In this document: positions 8,071 to 17,451 of the stretch, piece after piece
Position numbering within the stretch: position 1 is the first letter of the stretch
Layout: every line of letters begins with the position of its first letter
Translations under genes and position numbers: made by a program
Source: CALBPI01 sp963922335
Lineage (GTDB): Bacteria > Pseudomonadota > Gammaproteobacteria > Steroidobacterales > Woeseiaceae
Direction: 5' to 3'
NCBI GenBank assembly: GCA_963922335.1
Contig: CAWUIB010000006.1
Span: 124,001-188,000, forward strand
DNA: 64,000 bases
Notes under the pieces: model-generated
Database searches by the model: none
What the model was told of the DNA's origin: nothing
The model's input: only the letters and a program-made list of their open reading frames with translations

Positions 8071-11000
8071 TCCTCGGGTTTGCCGAAACCACCGCCGCCA
8101 GGCGTGAAGATTTCGATGACGTCGCCAGCCTCTAATTCGGCACTGGCTACCGCGGGCAACGTTTCCAGAGCGCCATGTGCGCGGCGGATTCGATTGATTC
8201 CGGCCGCGCCGTCCTCACCCCCCTTGATGCCCGAAGGTGTTTGCCGGCGGTTGCCACTCAGTATTGTCGCGCGCACCGGTTCGAGCATTTCGAGACGTCG
8301 CACAATGCCATCACCGCCAACCCACCGACCTCTGCCACCGCTGCCTCGTCGCAACTCGAATTGCAGCAGACGCACCGGGAGGCGCGTTTCCAGAATCTCG
8401 GGATCTGTAGTCCGCGAGTTGGTCATGTGCGTTTGTACGCCACTGGCTCCCGGGAACCCCGCACCTGCACCGCTCCCACCGGCAATCGTCTCGTAGTACT
8501 GAACCCGGTCGTTTCCGAATGTGAGGTTATTCATCGTGCCTTGTCCATGCGCCAGTTGACCCGATGCAGCAAATAGCGCGTTGGTCACAGCCTGTGAGGT
8601 TTCGACGTTTCCCGCGACCACCGCAGCGGGTGAGACGGGGTCGAGCATTGAGCAAGGTGGAACGATGATTTCGACGTCAGCGAGGCAACCGTCGTTCAGC
8701 GGGATATCCCGCTCCGCCAATACTCGGAGAAAGTACAGCACAGCCGCGCGCGTCACCGCCGCTGGCGCGTTGAAGTTCCCTGCGTGCTGAGCACTGGTGC
8801 CCGTAAAGTCGACGGTCAGCCGCTGGTCCCGAACGACCAACGCAACGTTGATCTGGCTTTGATCGTCAAGCACAACGGCCGCCTCGCCATTGGGCAGCTT
8901 CGCGATCACGTCGGCTATGGTGCTGCGGGCGTTTTCGAACACGAAGTGCATGTACCGATCGACCGTCGCCTCTCCGAATGCCTTCACGAGTCTGTCAATC
9001 TGTCCGCAACCCTCCTGCAAAGCGGCGAGCTGCGCTTTGAGGTCGCTGATATTGCGCTCCGGGTTTCGTGCCGGGTACACGGCGTCCGAGAGCAAAGACT
9101 TGAGCTCCGCCTCGCGAATCACACCATCTGCGACCAACTGGAAGCAGTCGAGCAGAACACCCTCCTGATCGATGGTCGTGCTGTTGGCCGGCATCGAGCC
9201 AGGGCTCAGTCCGCCCACATCAGCGTGATGGGCCCGGCTCGCAACAAAGAAACGCACATCACCTTGCTGATCGAACCAGGGTCGCACTGCCGTGATATCC
9301 GGCAAGTGTGTGCCTCCGGCATACGGACTATTGACGAGATACACATCACCGTCCTTTAGCGAGGGCACACGCTCCAAGACGTGTCGCACGCTGCTACCCA
9401 TCGAACCTAAGTGAACAGGCATGTGCGGTGCGTTGGCAATGAGATTTGCGTTTGCATCGAACAATGCGCAGGAGTAGTCGAGCCGCTCTCGAATGTTCAC
9501 CGACTGTGCGGTGCGCTCCAGAACATGCCCCATGTGCTCGGCGACGAGCGTAAAGCGACGATTGAAAACCTCGAGCAGTGCAGGGTCGACCGTCTTGTCT
9601 CTGGGTGCCACAACGCTCGCGCGTCGTGTTCGATGCAACAGCAGATGATTGGAGGCATTTCGAGTAGCGGACCAGTCGGGTTCGACGACCAGCGTGGTGT
9701 GATCGGACACCATGATAAATGGGCCAACAGTTGGGGTTTCGTCGATCGCGGCCGGCGGCAAGACGGGCACTCGATACGGTTTTCCCTGCAACCACAGCGT
9801 GGATTCACCGAGTGCGGTCGCGCTTGGCCAAGTCTCGGTTGGCACATCGTTGTGCGTGCTGATGGCAACGCAATAGCGCACGCCAACGAGTGTTAACTCG
9901 CCTTCGGGTTCAACCCCATACCGTTGTTGGTGATGTTGCCTGAATAGTGCTCGCAGCGAATCGATGTTTCCCCAAGGAATCTCAAGGCTGCCGTCGGTGC
10001 CGGAGATGGCGATCAGCGCCGTGGTCTCCAATCGTGCGTCCGTCGCGAGTGTGCGAGCCTGCGCTTGTCGCTCTGCTTCGATTCGGCGCCAACACTCGTG
10101 CAACGGCGCTTCAATCGAAATCTCCCGCAGTGTCTTGCGTTCGGCAATGCCGATGCCCAGTGCGCTCAGGACGCCCGCACGTGGGTGTAACCAGATGGTA
10201 CTCACATTGAGCGCGTCGGCGACCGCGCAAGCGATTTGACCTGCCGCCCCACCGAACGCTGCGAGCGCGAACTGCCGCGGATCACTACCGTGTTTTAACG
10301 TCAACTGACGCCCCGCATTTGCGACTTGCTCCACCGCGATCCGGAGCCAGCCTTCCGCAAGAGTCTCGAGTGAGGCGTCGCCGAGCAAAGCGGCGTTTTC
10401 CAAACGCAATGCGTCGATCGCGGCTTGGGCTGCGGATCTTTGGAGTGGCAGGTCACCGTGTTCACCGAAAATGGTTGGCAAAAATTCCGGCGGTAGCCGA
10501 CCGAGCACCACGTTTGCGTCGGTCAGTGTTGCTGGACCCTGCATGCCGTAGGCAGCCGGCCCCGGGGATGCACCGGCCGACCCCGGCCCCACCTGTAGTC
10601 GACCATCAGCGCAAGACAACAGCGAACCGCCACCGCTCGCGATCGTGTCGAGTCGCAGCATCGGCGTGTGCAACCGATATCCACCGATCTCATTATCGGT
10701 CTGTTGTTCAAAGGTGCCGCGCCAATGACAAATATCCGTCGACGTGCCGCCCATATCCATGCCGATCACGGCTGAAAGGTTGACCGCTTTAGCGCCTTGC
10801 GCCAATGCGATCAGACCTCCGGCGGGGCCTGACAGGACCGCATCTTTCCCGCGCACACTCGCTGCTGGCGCGAGGCCGCCGTGACTTTGCATGAACGCAA
10901 TACGTTCAACGTCCGCGATGTCCCCGAGTGCGTTCTCGAACTGACTGAGGTAGTCATGCAGCACGGGCGTCAGCCAGGTATCGACCAGCGTGGTTTCCGT

Positions 11001-11624
11001 CCGCGCGAGGTAGCCGCGAATCGGGGCAGTTTGATGACTGCAGGTGATGTGCTTGATACCGACCTTCCTCGCAAGTTCAAGGGCGATCTCCTCGTGCAAA
11101 GGATGTTGCCAATTGTGCAAGAGGCTGATGGCAAGGTGTTCGATCCGATCCTCCGCGAGCTTGGTGAACGCGTGCTCCAGCGCTTCGAGGTTGTGACTCG
11201 ATAACACGGTGCCGTCGGCCTGCACACGCGCCTGTGTCGTGAGCGTTTTTGCGATGGGAATTTCTCGCGGTACCAGTTCAAGCCCGAATAACTGGCGCCG
11301 CCTTTGATCGGCAATCTGCAACAGATCAGAGAAGCCCTCTGTAACCAGCAACGCGACGGGTGGTGCGCTTGCCTCGAGCAGCGCGTTGGTTGCGACTGTC
11401 GTCCCAATGCGAATGCTCTGCACATAACGTGTGCTGGCGGTCGAGTTCGCGAGAATCTGCCGAATCGCCTCGACGGCTGCATCGGCATAGAGAGATGGCG
11501 CACAAGAGCGCAGCTTTTGTACGTGTTCGGTACCGTCGGGAGCGCGGGCGATGACGTCGGTGAAGGTGCCACCGCGATCAATCCAGAACCGCCAGCCCGG
11601 TGAGTTATCGCTATCTTCAGACAT
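8067..11624 (-). CDS. 5-oxoprolinase (ATP-hydrolysing), HyuA-HyuB fusion
   Basis: A 1185-residue protein joining the two hydantoinase/oxoprolinase subunits, as in eukaryotic-type and many bacterial 5-oxoprolinases. The N-terminal half (about 1-690) starts with FWIDRGGTFTDVIA, the ASKHA-type phosphate loop, and contains VIGMDMGGTSTDICHW. The C-terminal half (about 700-1185) carries the HyuB pattern (FRRFTLVAEHMGHVLERTAQ-like start, SPYAGGTHLPDIT, HHADVGG, TPGGGGFG end). The enzyme opens 5-oxo-L-proline to glutamate with ATP in the cytoplasm. Hydantoinase specificity is the alternative. It is divergent from the symporter gene, with only 19 bp between the two starts. Confidence 0.88.
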   Translation of the reverse strand: MSEDSDNSPGWRFWIDRGGTFTDVIARAPDGTEHVQKLRSCAPSLYADAAVEAIRQILANSTASTRYVQSIRIGTTVATNALLEASAPPVALLVTEGFSDLLQIADQRRRQLFGLELVPREIPIAKTLTTQARVQADGTVLSSHNLEALEHAFTKLAEDRIEHLAISLLHNWQHPLHEEIALELARKVGIKHITCSHQTAPIRGYLARTETTLVDTWLTPVLHDYLSQFENALGDIADVERIAFMQSHGGLAPAASVRGKDAVLSGPAGGLIALAQGAKAVNLSAVIGMDMGGTSTDICHWRGTFEQQTDNEIGGYRLHTPMLRLDTIASGGGSLLSCADGRLQVGPGSAGASPGPAAYGMQGPATLTDANVVLGRLPPEFLPTIFGEHGDLPLQRSAAQAAIDALRLENAALLGDASLETLAEGWLRIAVEQVANAGRQLTLKHGSDPRQFALAAFGGAAGQIACAVADALNVSTIWLHPRAGVLSALGIGIAERKTLREISIEAPLHECWRRIEAERQAQARTLATDARLETTALIAISGTDGSLEIPWGNIDSLRALFRQHHQQRYGVEPEGELTLVGVRYCVAISTHNDVPTETWPSATALGESTLWLQGKPYRVPVLPPAAIDETPTVGPFIMVSDHTTLVVEPDWSATRNASNHLLLHRTRRASVVAPRDKTVDPALLEVFNRRFTLVAEHMGHVLERTAQSVNIRERLDYSCALFDANANLIANAPHMPVHLGSMGSSVRHVLERVPSLKDGDVYLVNSPYAGGTHLPDITAVRPWFDQQGDVRFFVASRAHHADVGGLSPGSMPANSTTIDQEGVLLDCFQLVADGVIREAELKSLLSDAVYPARNPERNISDLKAQLAALQEGCGQIDRLVKAFGEATVDRYMHFVFENARSTIADVIAKLPNGEAAVVLDDQSQINVALVVRDQRLTVDFTGTSAQHAGNFNAPAAVTRAAVLYFLRVLAERDIPLNDGCLADVEIIVPPCSMLDPVSPAAVVAGNVETSQAVTNALFAASGQLAHGQGTMNNLTFGNDRVQYYETIAGGSGAGAGFPGASGVQTHMTNSRTTDPEILETRLPVRLLQFELRRGSGGRGRWVGGDGIVRRLEMLEPVRATILSGNRRQTPSGIKGGEDGAAGINRIRRAHGALETLPAVASAELEAGDVIEIFTPGGGGFGKPED

Positions 11625-11643
11625 GATCCGCTACCATAGCGCA

Positions 11644-13023
11644 ATGACGCGCGATGCCACCGTACTGGCCACGCTCGCCGCCTACAACCTGCTGCTGCTG
11701 GGCCTGGGCGTCTGGGCTTCCGGTCGTAACCAGGACACTCGTGACTTCCTGCTTGCGGGAGGCCGCATGGGTGGCTGGATAGCAGGGCTATCGGCAAGCG
11801 CGAGCTCGTCATCTGCATGGACACTACTTGGTGTCAGTGGCAGCGCCTATCTGTGGGGTTTGCAGTCACTCTGGTTGCTGCCTGCGACGCTGGGCGGATT
11901 TCTGCTCAATTGGATTTGGGTTGCGCCGCGCCTGCATCGATTGGCACGCAAAGAAGGTGCATTGACACTGACATCGGTGATCGCGCCCGTTTCGTTGGGA
12001 CGTGCGCGTGTTCCGCTGATGCGCGTAGCCAGTCTGATCATCGTGTTTTGTTTCGCTTTCTACATCGCAGCGCAGTTCGATGGTGCTGGAAAAGCCTTTG
12101 AAGAGAATTTCGGTTGGTCAACGCAACAGTCGATTATCGCGGGTGCTGCCGTTGTCGCGATCTACACGATGATCGGTGGCTTCTGGGCCGTGAGCGTCAC
12201 CGATGCCTTGCAGGCACTGCTGATGGTTTTCGTCGCGGTAGTGTTGCCGCTGCTGGTGCTTGGTGCGGGCGTTAGTGGGACCCAAACCCCGCCACCGGCG
12301 CTCGTGCACGCAAGCATGCCAGTGGCGATCGGTTTTGCTCTGGGTACGCTGGGTATTGGTCTTGGCTACCCCGGACAGCCTCATGTTGTCAGTCGCTTTA
12401 TGGCACTGGCGGATGACACCGAGTTACGCAAGGGACGCGCTATCGCGTTGCTTTGGGCCGTCCTCGTGTACAGCGGCATGCTGACCCTGGGGCTTGCCGC
12501 GCGTCAGGCGGGAATCGTCCTCGGGGATGGAGAGGCGGTCTTGTTCGCGGCTGCGGGTAGCGTGTTACCTCCGGTTGCGGCCGGCCTTGTGCTCGCCGCG
12601 GTGCTCGCCGCGATCATGTCGACGGCCGACAGCCAGTTGCTGACTGTCGCGGGCTCGCTTGCCTACGATTGGCAAGGTGATGCCGCCGATGCGACACGCT
12701 CGCCGGCGACCACGCGGATCGTGGTGTTGGTGGTCTGCATCGCGGCGGTATCGCTCGCGCTGTACTTGCCCCAGGACATCTTCTCTCGAGTACTTTTCGC
12801 CTGGCATGCGGTCGGATCTGCACTTGGGCCTGTTTTAGTCGTTCGCTTGGTCGGTCGCGAGCCAGGTGCTTTGCGCACGCTCGCATCGATGCTCACCGGT
12901 TTCTCTCTGACTGTGTTGCTGCATGCGCAGCCTGATTCGCCCGGCGATTGGATGGAGCGGTTATTGCCACTGCTGATTGCGACGATCTGCCTTGTGGGCG
13001 CTCCGAAACGGGTGGACGCATGA
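11644..13023 (+). CDS. Sodium:solute symporter (SSS/PutP-like)
   Basis: A 459-residue polytopic inner-membrane protein with about 12-13 hydrophobic segments. SSS-family features are RDFLLAGGRMGGWIAGLSASASSSSAWTLLG-type helix 1-2 sequence (DFLLAGR-like then SASSSSAW) and the later helix AAVLAAIMSTADSQLLTVAGS, which carries the Ser/Thr residues that bind Na+ in this family. PutP (proline) is the closest in style, but substrate is not provable. ATG 11644 is used; an ATG at 11623 overlaps the divergent start. The stop overlaps the next ATG, so it heads a compact run with two GTPases. Confidence 0.85.
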   Translation: MTRDATVLATLAAYNLLLLGLGVWASGRNQDTRDFLLAGGRMGGWIAGLSASASSSSAWTLLGVSGSAYLWGLQSLWLLPATLGGFLLNWIWVAPRLHRLARKEGALTLTSVIAPVSLGRARVPLMRVASLIIVFCFAFYIAAQFDGAGKAFEENFGWSTQQSIIAGAAVVAIYTMIGGFWAVSVTDALQALLMVFVAVVLPLLVLGAGVSGTQTPPPALVHASMPVAIGFALGTLGIGLGYPGQPHVVSRFMALADDTELRKGRAIALLWAVLVYSGMLTLGLAARQAGIVLGDGEAVLFAAAGSVLPPVAAGLVLAAVLAAIMSTADSQLLTVAGSLAYDWQGDAADATRSPATTRIVVLVVCIAAVSLALYLPQDIFSRVLFAWHAVGSALGPVLVVRLVGREPGALRTLASMLTGFSLTVLLHAQPDSPGDWMERLLPLLIATICLVGAPKRVDA

Positions 13024-14522
13024 CGCTCGGGCGCACTTGGAAAGTCGTGCTTGCGATTGTGTTGTTCTGCGCATTCGTTTTCCTGACCAGTCTGTTGTTG
13101 GGATTGACCGATCGAGCGCTCGATCTTTGGGACCGGCTGCAGACGTTACCCGCGGCTGTGCGTTTCGGTGTCCTTGGGGGATTCGTATTGCTATCGATCG
13201 GGTTTGTGGTGGTCTCCTTGAAGTTGATCGCTCCCCGGCAGCGAAACAAATCCACCTCACCATCAGTGGCACGTATGGATGCATCGGCGCTCAAAGCACG
13301 TGCAGAGGAGCTTGCACTTGCTGGTGCGGATACGGGGAAGGTGCAGGAGACGTTGTCGACGATCGCCGATGCCGCAGAACAGAAGACGCTCGATATTGTC
13401 TTGTTCGGATCGGTGAGCACCGGCAAGTCCTCTTTGGCGAAAGCCTTGTTGCCCGAAGCCATCATCGAAGTCTCACCCTTGGCAGGTTCAACGACACAAG
13501 CACGTCGCTTCCACTGGCAGGCGACAACGGGCGCAGAGATCCATATCAGTGACCTGCCCGGTCTTGAGGCCATTGGCGGGGAGTTGGATGAGGCGATGAT
13601 GGAGGAGGCGCGAAGCGCCCACGTGGTTGTCTTCGTTACGGATGGAGATCTGACGCGTCAACAAGTGGTCGCGTTGGAGCGGTTGCGTGAGGCAGGGAAA
13701 CCACTGATCGTTTCCCTGAACAAGGCGGATCGTTACAGCGATGCGCAGCGCGAGCAGATCAAAGCTTCGATCACAGAACGACTTGCCAGCGCGCCCGGGC
13801 CAGATGAAGTCGCGCCGGTGCTCGTCGTGACAATTGCGGGCGGTGAGCGCGAGGTATTGCGGCGTGATGCGGCCGGCGAAGAGCAAATATCCGCCGAGAC
13901 GCGACCGGCTGAGGTCACGGAGCTCGTATTGGCATTGGAAGAGCTCGTCGGTGGGAACCTCGCGGCCGTCAATGCGCTGCGTGAGCGTGCACTGCTGGAA
14001 TTGGCCGACGATCAACTGAAACAAGCCGAAAGTGCATACCGAGATCGGCGTGCCAGTGAGATCGTGGCGGCGACGACACGCAAGGCTGTGGTTGGGGCGC
14101 TGGCCGCCGTGACCCCCGGGACCGACATTGTGATCCAAGGTTATTTGGGATCTGACCTGACGCGCCAGCTTTGCCGCCTCTACGGTCAGGAGGCACGCGA
14201 CATCGAGATATCCCGATTTCTTGATCTCAGCCAGAGTCGAGTGGGCAAGGTTGTGCCGGTAACTTTGGCGATAGCCGGAAACGCACTCAAGGCATTCCCC
14301 GGTGTCGGCACACTCGCGGGTGGTCTTGTTCACGCCGTTGCCTACGGGACGATCTTCGATGCAGTGGGTCGCGGCCTTGCGAAGTCGCTCGCCGAGGCGA
14401 ACATGCTGGATGCCACAGCTGCGGCCTCTGCGGTCGCGGAGGCGCTGGACTCAGACCTCCAGACCGACGTCAACCGCATCGCACGTCTGGCCTGGTCGCA
14501 GTTGCGAGATCGCGAGTCGTGA
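13020..14522 (+). CDS. Membrane-anchored GTPase with DUF697-like C-terminus (first of pair)
   Basis: A 500-residue protein. Two hydrophobic helices (about residues 8-30 and 42-66) anchor it, then a P-loop GTPase domain with G1 GSVSTGKSS at 130-138, G3 DLPG at 178-181 and G4 NKAD at 234-237. The C-terminal part (about 360-480) has Gly/Ala-rich helices like the DUF697/YcjF region. The dynamin/Era-like superfamily is the likely home; partner and role are unknown. ATG overlaps the symporter stop, and the stop overlaps the GTG of a second GTPase, suggesting co-translation and possibly a heteromeric pair. Confidence 0.8.
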   Translation: MTLGRTWKVVLAIVLFCAFVFLTSLLLGLTDRALDLWDRLQTLPAAVRFGVLGGFVLLSIGFVVVSLKLIAPRQRNKSTSPSVARMDASALKARAEELALAGADTGKVQETLSTIADAAEQKTLDIVLFGSVSTGKSSLAKALLPEAIIEVSPLAGSTTQARRFHWQATTGAEIHISDLPGLEAIGGELDEAMMEEARSAHVVVFVTDGDLTRQQVVALERLREAGKPLIVSLNKADRYSDAQREQIKASITERLASAPGPDEVAPVLVVTIAGGEREVLRRDAAGEEQISAETRPAEVTELVLALEELVGGNLAAVNALRERALLELADDQLKQAESAYRDRRASEIVAATTRKAVVGALAAVTPGTDIVIQGYLGSDLTRQLCRLYGQEARDIEISRFLDLSQSRVGKVVPVTLAIAGNALKAFPGVGTLAGGLVHAVAYGTIFDAVGRGLAKSLAEANMLDATAAASAVAEALDSDLQTDVNRIARLAWSQLRDRES

Positions 14523-15802
14523 GTGAACAGGGCGATCACAATCTGGAACTCGCGCGCCAATCGCTCTCCACACTGCTCGATGATCAGCGCCTGCCAAAAT
14601 CGGTTCGAGAGGCCTTGGCGAGCGACTATGAGGCGGTGCGTGCGATGCTGGACAAGATCGAAAAGGGCCATCTTCACGTGGCCGCTTTCGGGCGTGTATC
14701 CACTGGCAAATCCTCATTGCTCAATGCGCTCGTCGGGTCCGAAGTGTTCAGTGTCAGCCCGCTGCATGGTGAGACCAAGCAAGCGTCAATTGCCCAGCTC
14801 GAGATGCGCTCTGCGGGCGGCGTGTTTGTCATCGACACGCCAGGGATCGATGAGGCCGACGGTGAGTCGCGTGAGTCGATTGCGAACGAGGTAGCACGGC
14901 GCGCCGACATTATCTTGTTCACCGTAGATAGCGATCTCACCGAGACTGAGTTTCAGGCATTGGGTGAATTGACCGCATTGGGTCCACCGGTTCTGCTGGT
15001 GCTCAACAAGATGGACCGGTACACGACGCAGGAACTGGAGATACTGCTCGATGCCCTGCGCAAACGGTCGGCAGCACTGATCTCCGGGGATCGGGTGGTG
15101 GCGGTTTCCGCACAACCGAAGCCGGTATCTGTGCTGGTCCTGGACGAGAACGGAAACGAACGCGAGGTATTGCGCGAACGCACGCCAGATCTGGAGGCGT
15201 TGCGCGAGGCTATCTGGAACATTGTTGAACACGACGGCAAAACGCTCGCGGCGCTCAACGCTTCGTTGTTTGCCGCAGACCTGTCCGACAAGGTTGGAGT
15301 ACGACTGGTTGCGGCGCGCAGCGAACTCGCGGAGCGGTTGGTCCGTACCTACTGCATTGGCAAGGGTATTGCCGTTGGTCTGAATCCGGTTCCGGTTGCG
15401 GACCTGCTGGCTGCGGCCGCGATAGACGTCGGCATGATCATGCACCTGTCGCAGGTGTTCGGGTTGCCGATGTCGCGCAATGATGCGGGCAAGCTTGTCA
15501 GTGTGATCAGCGGTGAGGCGCTGGCACTGATGGGCACGCTGTGGGCTGCGCATGTTATCTCCAGTGCACTCAAGGTGGGCAGTGGTGGTCTTTCCACGGC
15601 GTTAACCGCGGGCGCGCAGAGTGCAATTGCCTACTACGGCACCTACATCGTCGGCCAGGTCGCGCGAGAATATCTCGCTGCCGGCAAATCGTGGGGCGAG
15701 GCCGGGCCAAAGCAGACCGTCCGCCGTATCCTCTCCAGTATCGATCGTGAATCGGTATTGGCGACTGCTCGGGAAGATATTCGGGCGCGACTCGGTCGCT
15801 AG
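14519..15802 (+). CDS. Era/YcjX-like GTPase with DUF697-like C-terminus (second of pair)
   Basis: A 427-residue GTPase starting at GTG, in GTGA overlap with the previous stop. There is no N-terminal membrane helix. G1 is GRVSTGKSS at 58-66, G3 DTPG at 106-109 and G4 NKMD at 163-166. A hydrophobic C-terminal DUF697-like region (about residues 278-390) has several Ala/Gly-rich helices that could insert in a membrane. It shares domain layout and the unusual VSTGKSSL P-loop with its upstream neighbour but is otherwise quite different, so the pair is an old duplication, not a recent one. Function unknown. Confidence 0.8.
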   Translation: MSEQGDHNLELARQSLSTLLDDQRLPKSVREALASDYEAVRAMLDKIEKGHLHVAAFGRVSTGKSSLLNALVGSEVFSVSPLHGETKQASIAQLEMRSAGGVFVIDTPGIDEADGESRESIANEVARRADIILFTVDSDLTETEFQALGELTALGPPVLLVLNKMDRYTTQELEILLDALRKRSAALISGDRVVAVSAQPKPVSVLVLDENGNEREVLRERTPDLEALREAIWNIVEHDGKTLAALNASLFAADLSDKVGVRLVAARSELAERLVRTYCIGKGIAVGLNPVPVADLLAAAAIDVGMIMHLSQVFGLPMSRNDAGKLVSVISGEALALMGTLWAAHVISSALKVGSGGLSTALTAGAQSAIAYYGTYIVGQVAREYLAAGKSWGEAGPKQTVRRILSSIDRESVLATAREDIRARLGR

Positions 15803-15825
15803 CTGTTCATCACAGGGAGTCAACT

Positions 15826-16338
15826 ATGCACGTCGTTTTTTCACACGGTCTCGAGTCCGGTCCTTTGGGCAGCAAGATCACGGCAATGGCCGAAACCGTT
15901 CGGGAGCTCGGTGCCGATGTGACCTCGGTCGATTACCAGGGCATGCGGGAGCCGCAGCCCCGCGTGGACAAGCTGCTCACGACGCTCGATGGGATCGATG
16001 ATCCACAAATTGTTTTAGTGGGGTCGAGTATGGGAGGTCACGTTGCCACAGCAGCTGCGACACAGCGGGCTGTTGCCGGATTGTTCGTATTGGCTCCAGC
16101 GTTTTTCATGCCGGGGTATGAGGCACTGACACCATCATTACCTCAGTGTCCGGTAGCCATTGTGCACGGGTGGCATGATGACGTCGTCCCGGTAGCCAAC
16201 AGTCTGCGGTACGCGGAGGGCGGTAAGGTATCGTTGCACCTTGTTGACAGCGATCATCGACTGTCGAGTGCAGTTCCAGAGATTTGCGATTGGTTGCAGA
16301 GCTTCATTCTTCGTAACGTTGAGAGAGGTGATTTATGA
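15826..16338 (+). CDS. Small alpha/beta hydrolase (YqiA-like esterase)
   Basis: A 170-residue hydrolase: HGLESGPLGSK after the first strand, nucleophile elbow GSSMGG (Ser in VLVGSSMGGHVA), acidic residue in HGWHDDVVP and the final His in DSDHRL. This matches short YqiA-type esterases. GGGAGT before the ATG (15816-15820 region) is a good ribosome site. It follows the second GTPase by 23 bp and overlaps the next ATG. Substrate unknown. Confidence 0.75.
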   Translation: MHVVFSHGLESGPLGSKITAMAETVRELGADVTSVDYQGMREPQPRVDKLLTTLDGIDDPQIVLVGSSMGGHVATAAATQRAVAGLFVLAPAFFMPGYEALTPSLPQCPVAIVHGWHDDVVPVANSLRYAEGGKVSLHLVDSDHRLSSAVPEICDWLQSFILRNVERGDL

Positions 16339-16577
16339 GATTTGTAGTGCTCTTGGTGATGGGTATTGTCGCGGGTTGTTTTGACTCCGGTGAGGTTGAG
16401 GTTCATGGCAAGGAAGACACGCAGGCGGAGCCGCCGGCATCGGACACGCCGATCGCCGATTCCGTCAAACGCCCAATTGACCGTGCGCAAGCGGTCAACG
16501 ATATCGCGATGTCCAGAAAAGAGGAGCTGGACGCTGCGATGAGCGATGCGGAAGGGACGGATGACGATCCGCGCTGA
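16335..16577 (+). CDS. Small lipoprotein, unknown
   Basis: An 80-residue protein with a short signal peptide (FVVLLVMGI) and a lipobox VAGC, Cys15, followed by Phe-Asp. The mature part is acidic and polar with no domain recognised. An Asp directly after Cys is not present at +2 (it is Phe), so outer-membrane sorting is plausible by the E. coli rule. ATG overlaps the hydrolase stop and its 3' end overlaps the PhzF gene by 17 bp. Confidence 0.65.
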   Translation: MRFVVLLVMGIVAGCFDSGEVEVHGKEDTQAEPPASDTPIADSVKRPIDRAQAVNDIAMSRKEELDAAMSDAEGTDDDPR

Positions 16578-17451
16578 ACGGGACTTCGCAATCGTCGACG
16601 TCTTCACGCGTGACGCAGGCGGTGGCAACCCTTTAGCGGTGTTCTTTGACGGTCGCGGTATATCTGATACGGCGATGCAGCGACTCGCTCGCGAATTCAA
16701 TTTCTCAGAAACCACGTTCGTCTTACCCTCCAATCGCGACGACTGCGACTTCCGCGTGCGAATCTTTACGCCGACTCGGGAAGTGCCGTTTGCGGGTCAT
16801 CCTAATATCGGCACTGCCTGCGCACTCGCTGCGCGCGGGATGTTGGAGCATTCGCAGGTCCGGTTCGAAGAGCTTGCGGGTCGGGTGGTGCTTACCGTCG
16901 ATCGGGAGCAGGCGGACCACGCGCGGCTGCGTGCCCCGGAGTCTTTCTCCGAGGGCGAGTCCTATCCAATCTCGTTGGTGTCGTCAGTGCTTGGGTTGGC
17001 GGAGGATGAGATCGACACCTCGGTGCATGATCCGTGTGAGGCCTCGACCGGCTTGCCATTTAGTTGCGTTGCACTGAAGAGTGAGGCTTCGTTGCGACGT
17101 GCGAAGGTCGATCTTCACGCGCTGGATATTGCTGTCGCGGCAGGCGTTAACCCCGACTTGCATTGTTATGTGCGCGACGGCCAGAAAATAGAAGCCAGGA
17201 TGTTTGCGCCGCTTGACGGAGTGCCTGAGGACCCCGCGACGGGCAGTGCGAATTGTGCGTTGGTGGGCTTGCTGGCTAGTCGCGATCCGAGCGTCCCAGA
17301 CGCTGCCGACTGGCATGTCTCACAAGGGGTTCAAATGGGGCGGCCGAGCCAGCTCGAGTTGCACACGGTGAAGCAAGAGGGTGCCGTCCTTGAGATTTAC
17401 CTTGCCGGGGCTTGCCGAGCTTTCGCTACCGGGCGCGCGAGAATCGACTAA
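16561..17451 (+). CDS. PhzF family isomerase-like protein
   Basis: A 296-residue protein with the PhzF/diaminopimelate-epimerase-like double-barrel pattern: DVFTRDAGGGNPLAVF, then FNFSETTFV with the catalytic Glu, RIFTPTREVPFAGHPNIGTA, and the second-half motif PEDPATGSANCAL. PhzF itself isomerises DHHA in phenazine synthesis, but most homologues act on unknown substrates and no phenazine genes are here. ATG 16561 has GGAAGGGA just upstream; an ATG five codons earlier is possible. It is the last gene of the block starting at the symporter and is convergent with glk. Confidence 0.87.
   Translation: MTIRAERDFAIVDVFTRDAGGGNPLAVFFDGRGISDTAMQRLAREFNFSETTFVLPSNRDDCDFRVRIFTPTREVPFAGHPNIGTACALAARGMLEHSQVRFEELAGRVVLTVDREQADHARLRAPESFSEGESYPISLVSSVLGLAEDEIDTSVHDPCEASTGLPFSCVALKSEASLRRAKVDLHALDIAVAAGVNPDLHCYVRDGQKIEARMFAPLDGVPEDPATGSANCALVGLLASRDPSVPDAADWHVSQGVQMGRPSQLELHTVKQEGAVLEIYLAGACRAFATGRARID

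Noticed and set aside
8784..9359. 191-residue + strand frame
   Set aside because: Antisense to the 5-oxoprolinase, which has continuous family motifs on the minus strand.
16561..17451. Phenazine biosynthesis role for the PhzF-family gene
   Set aside because: No other phenazine gene is present and most PhzF-family proteins have unrelated roles.
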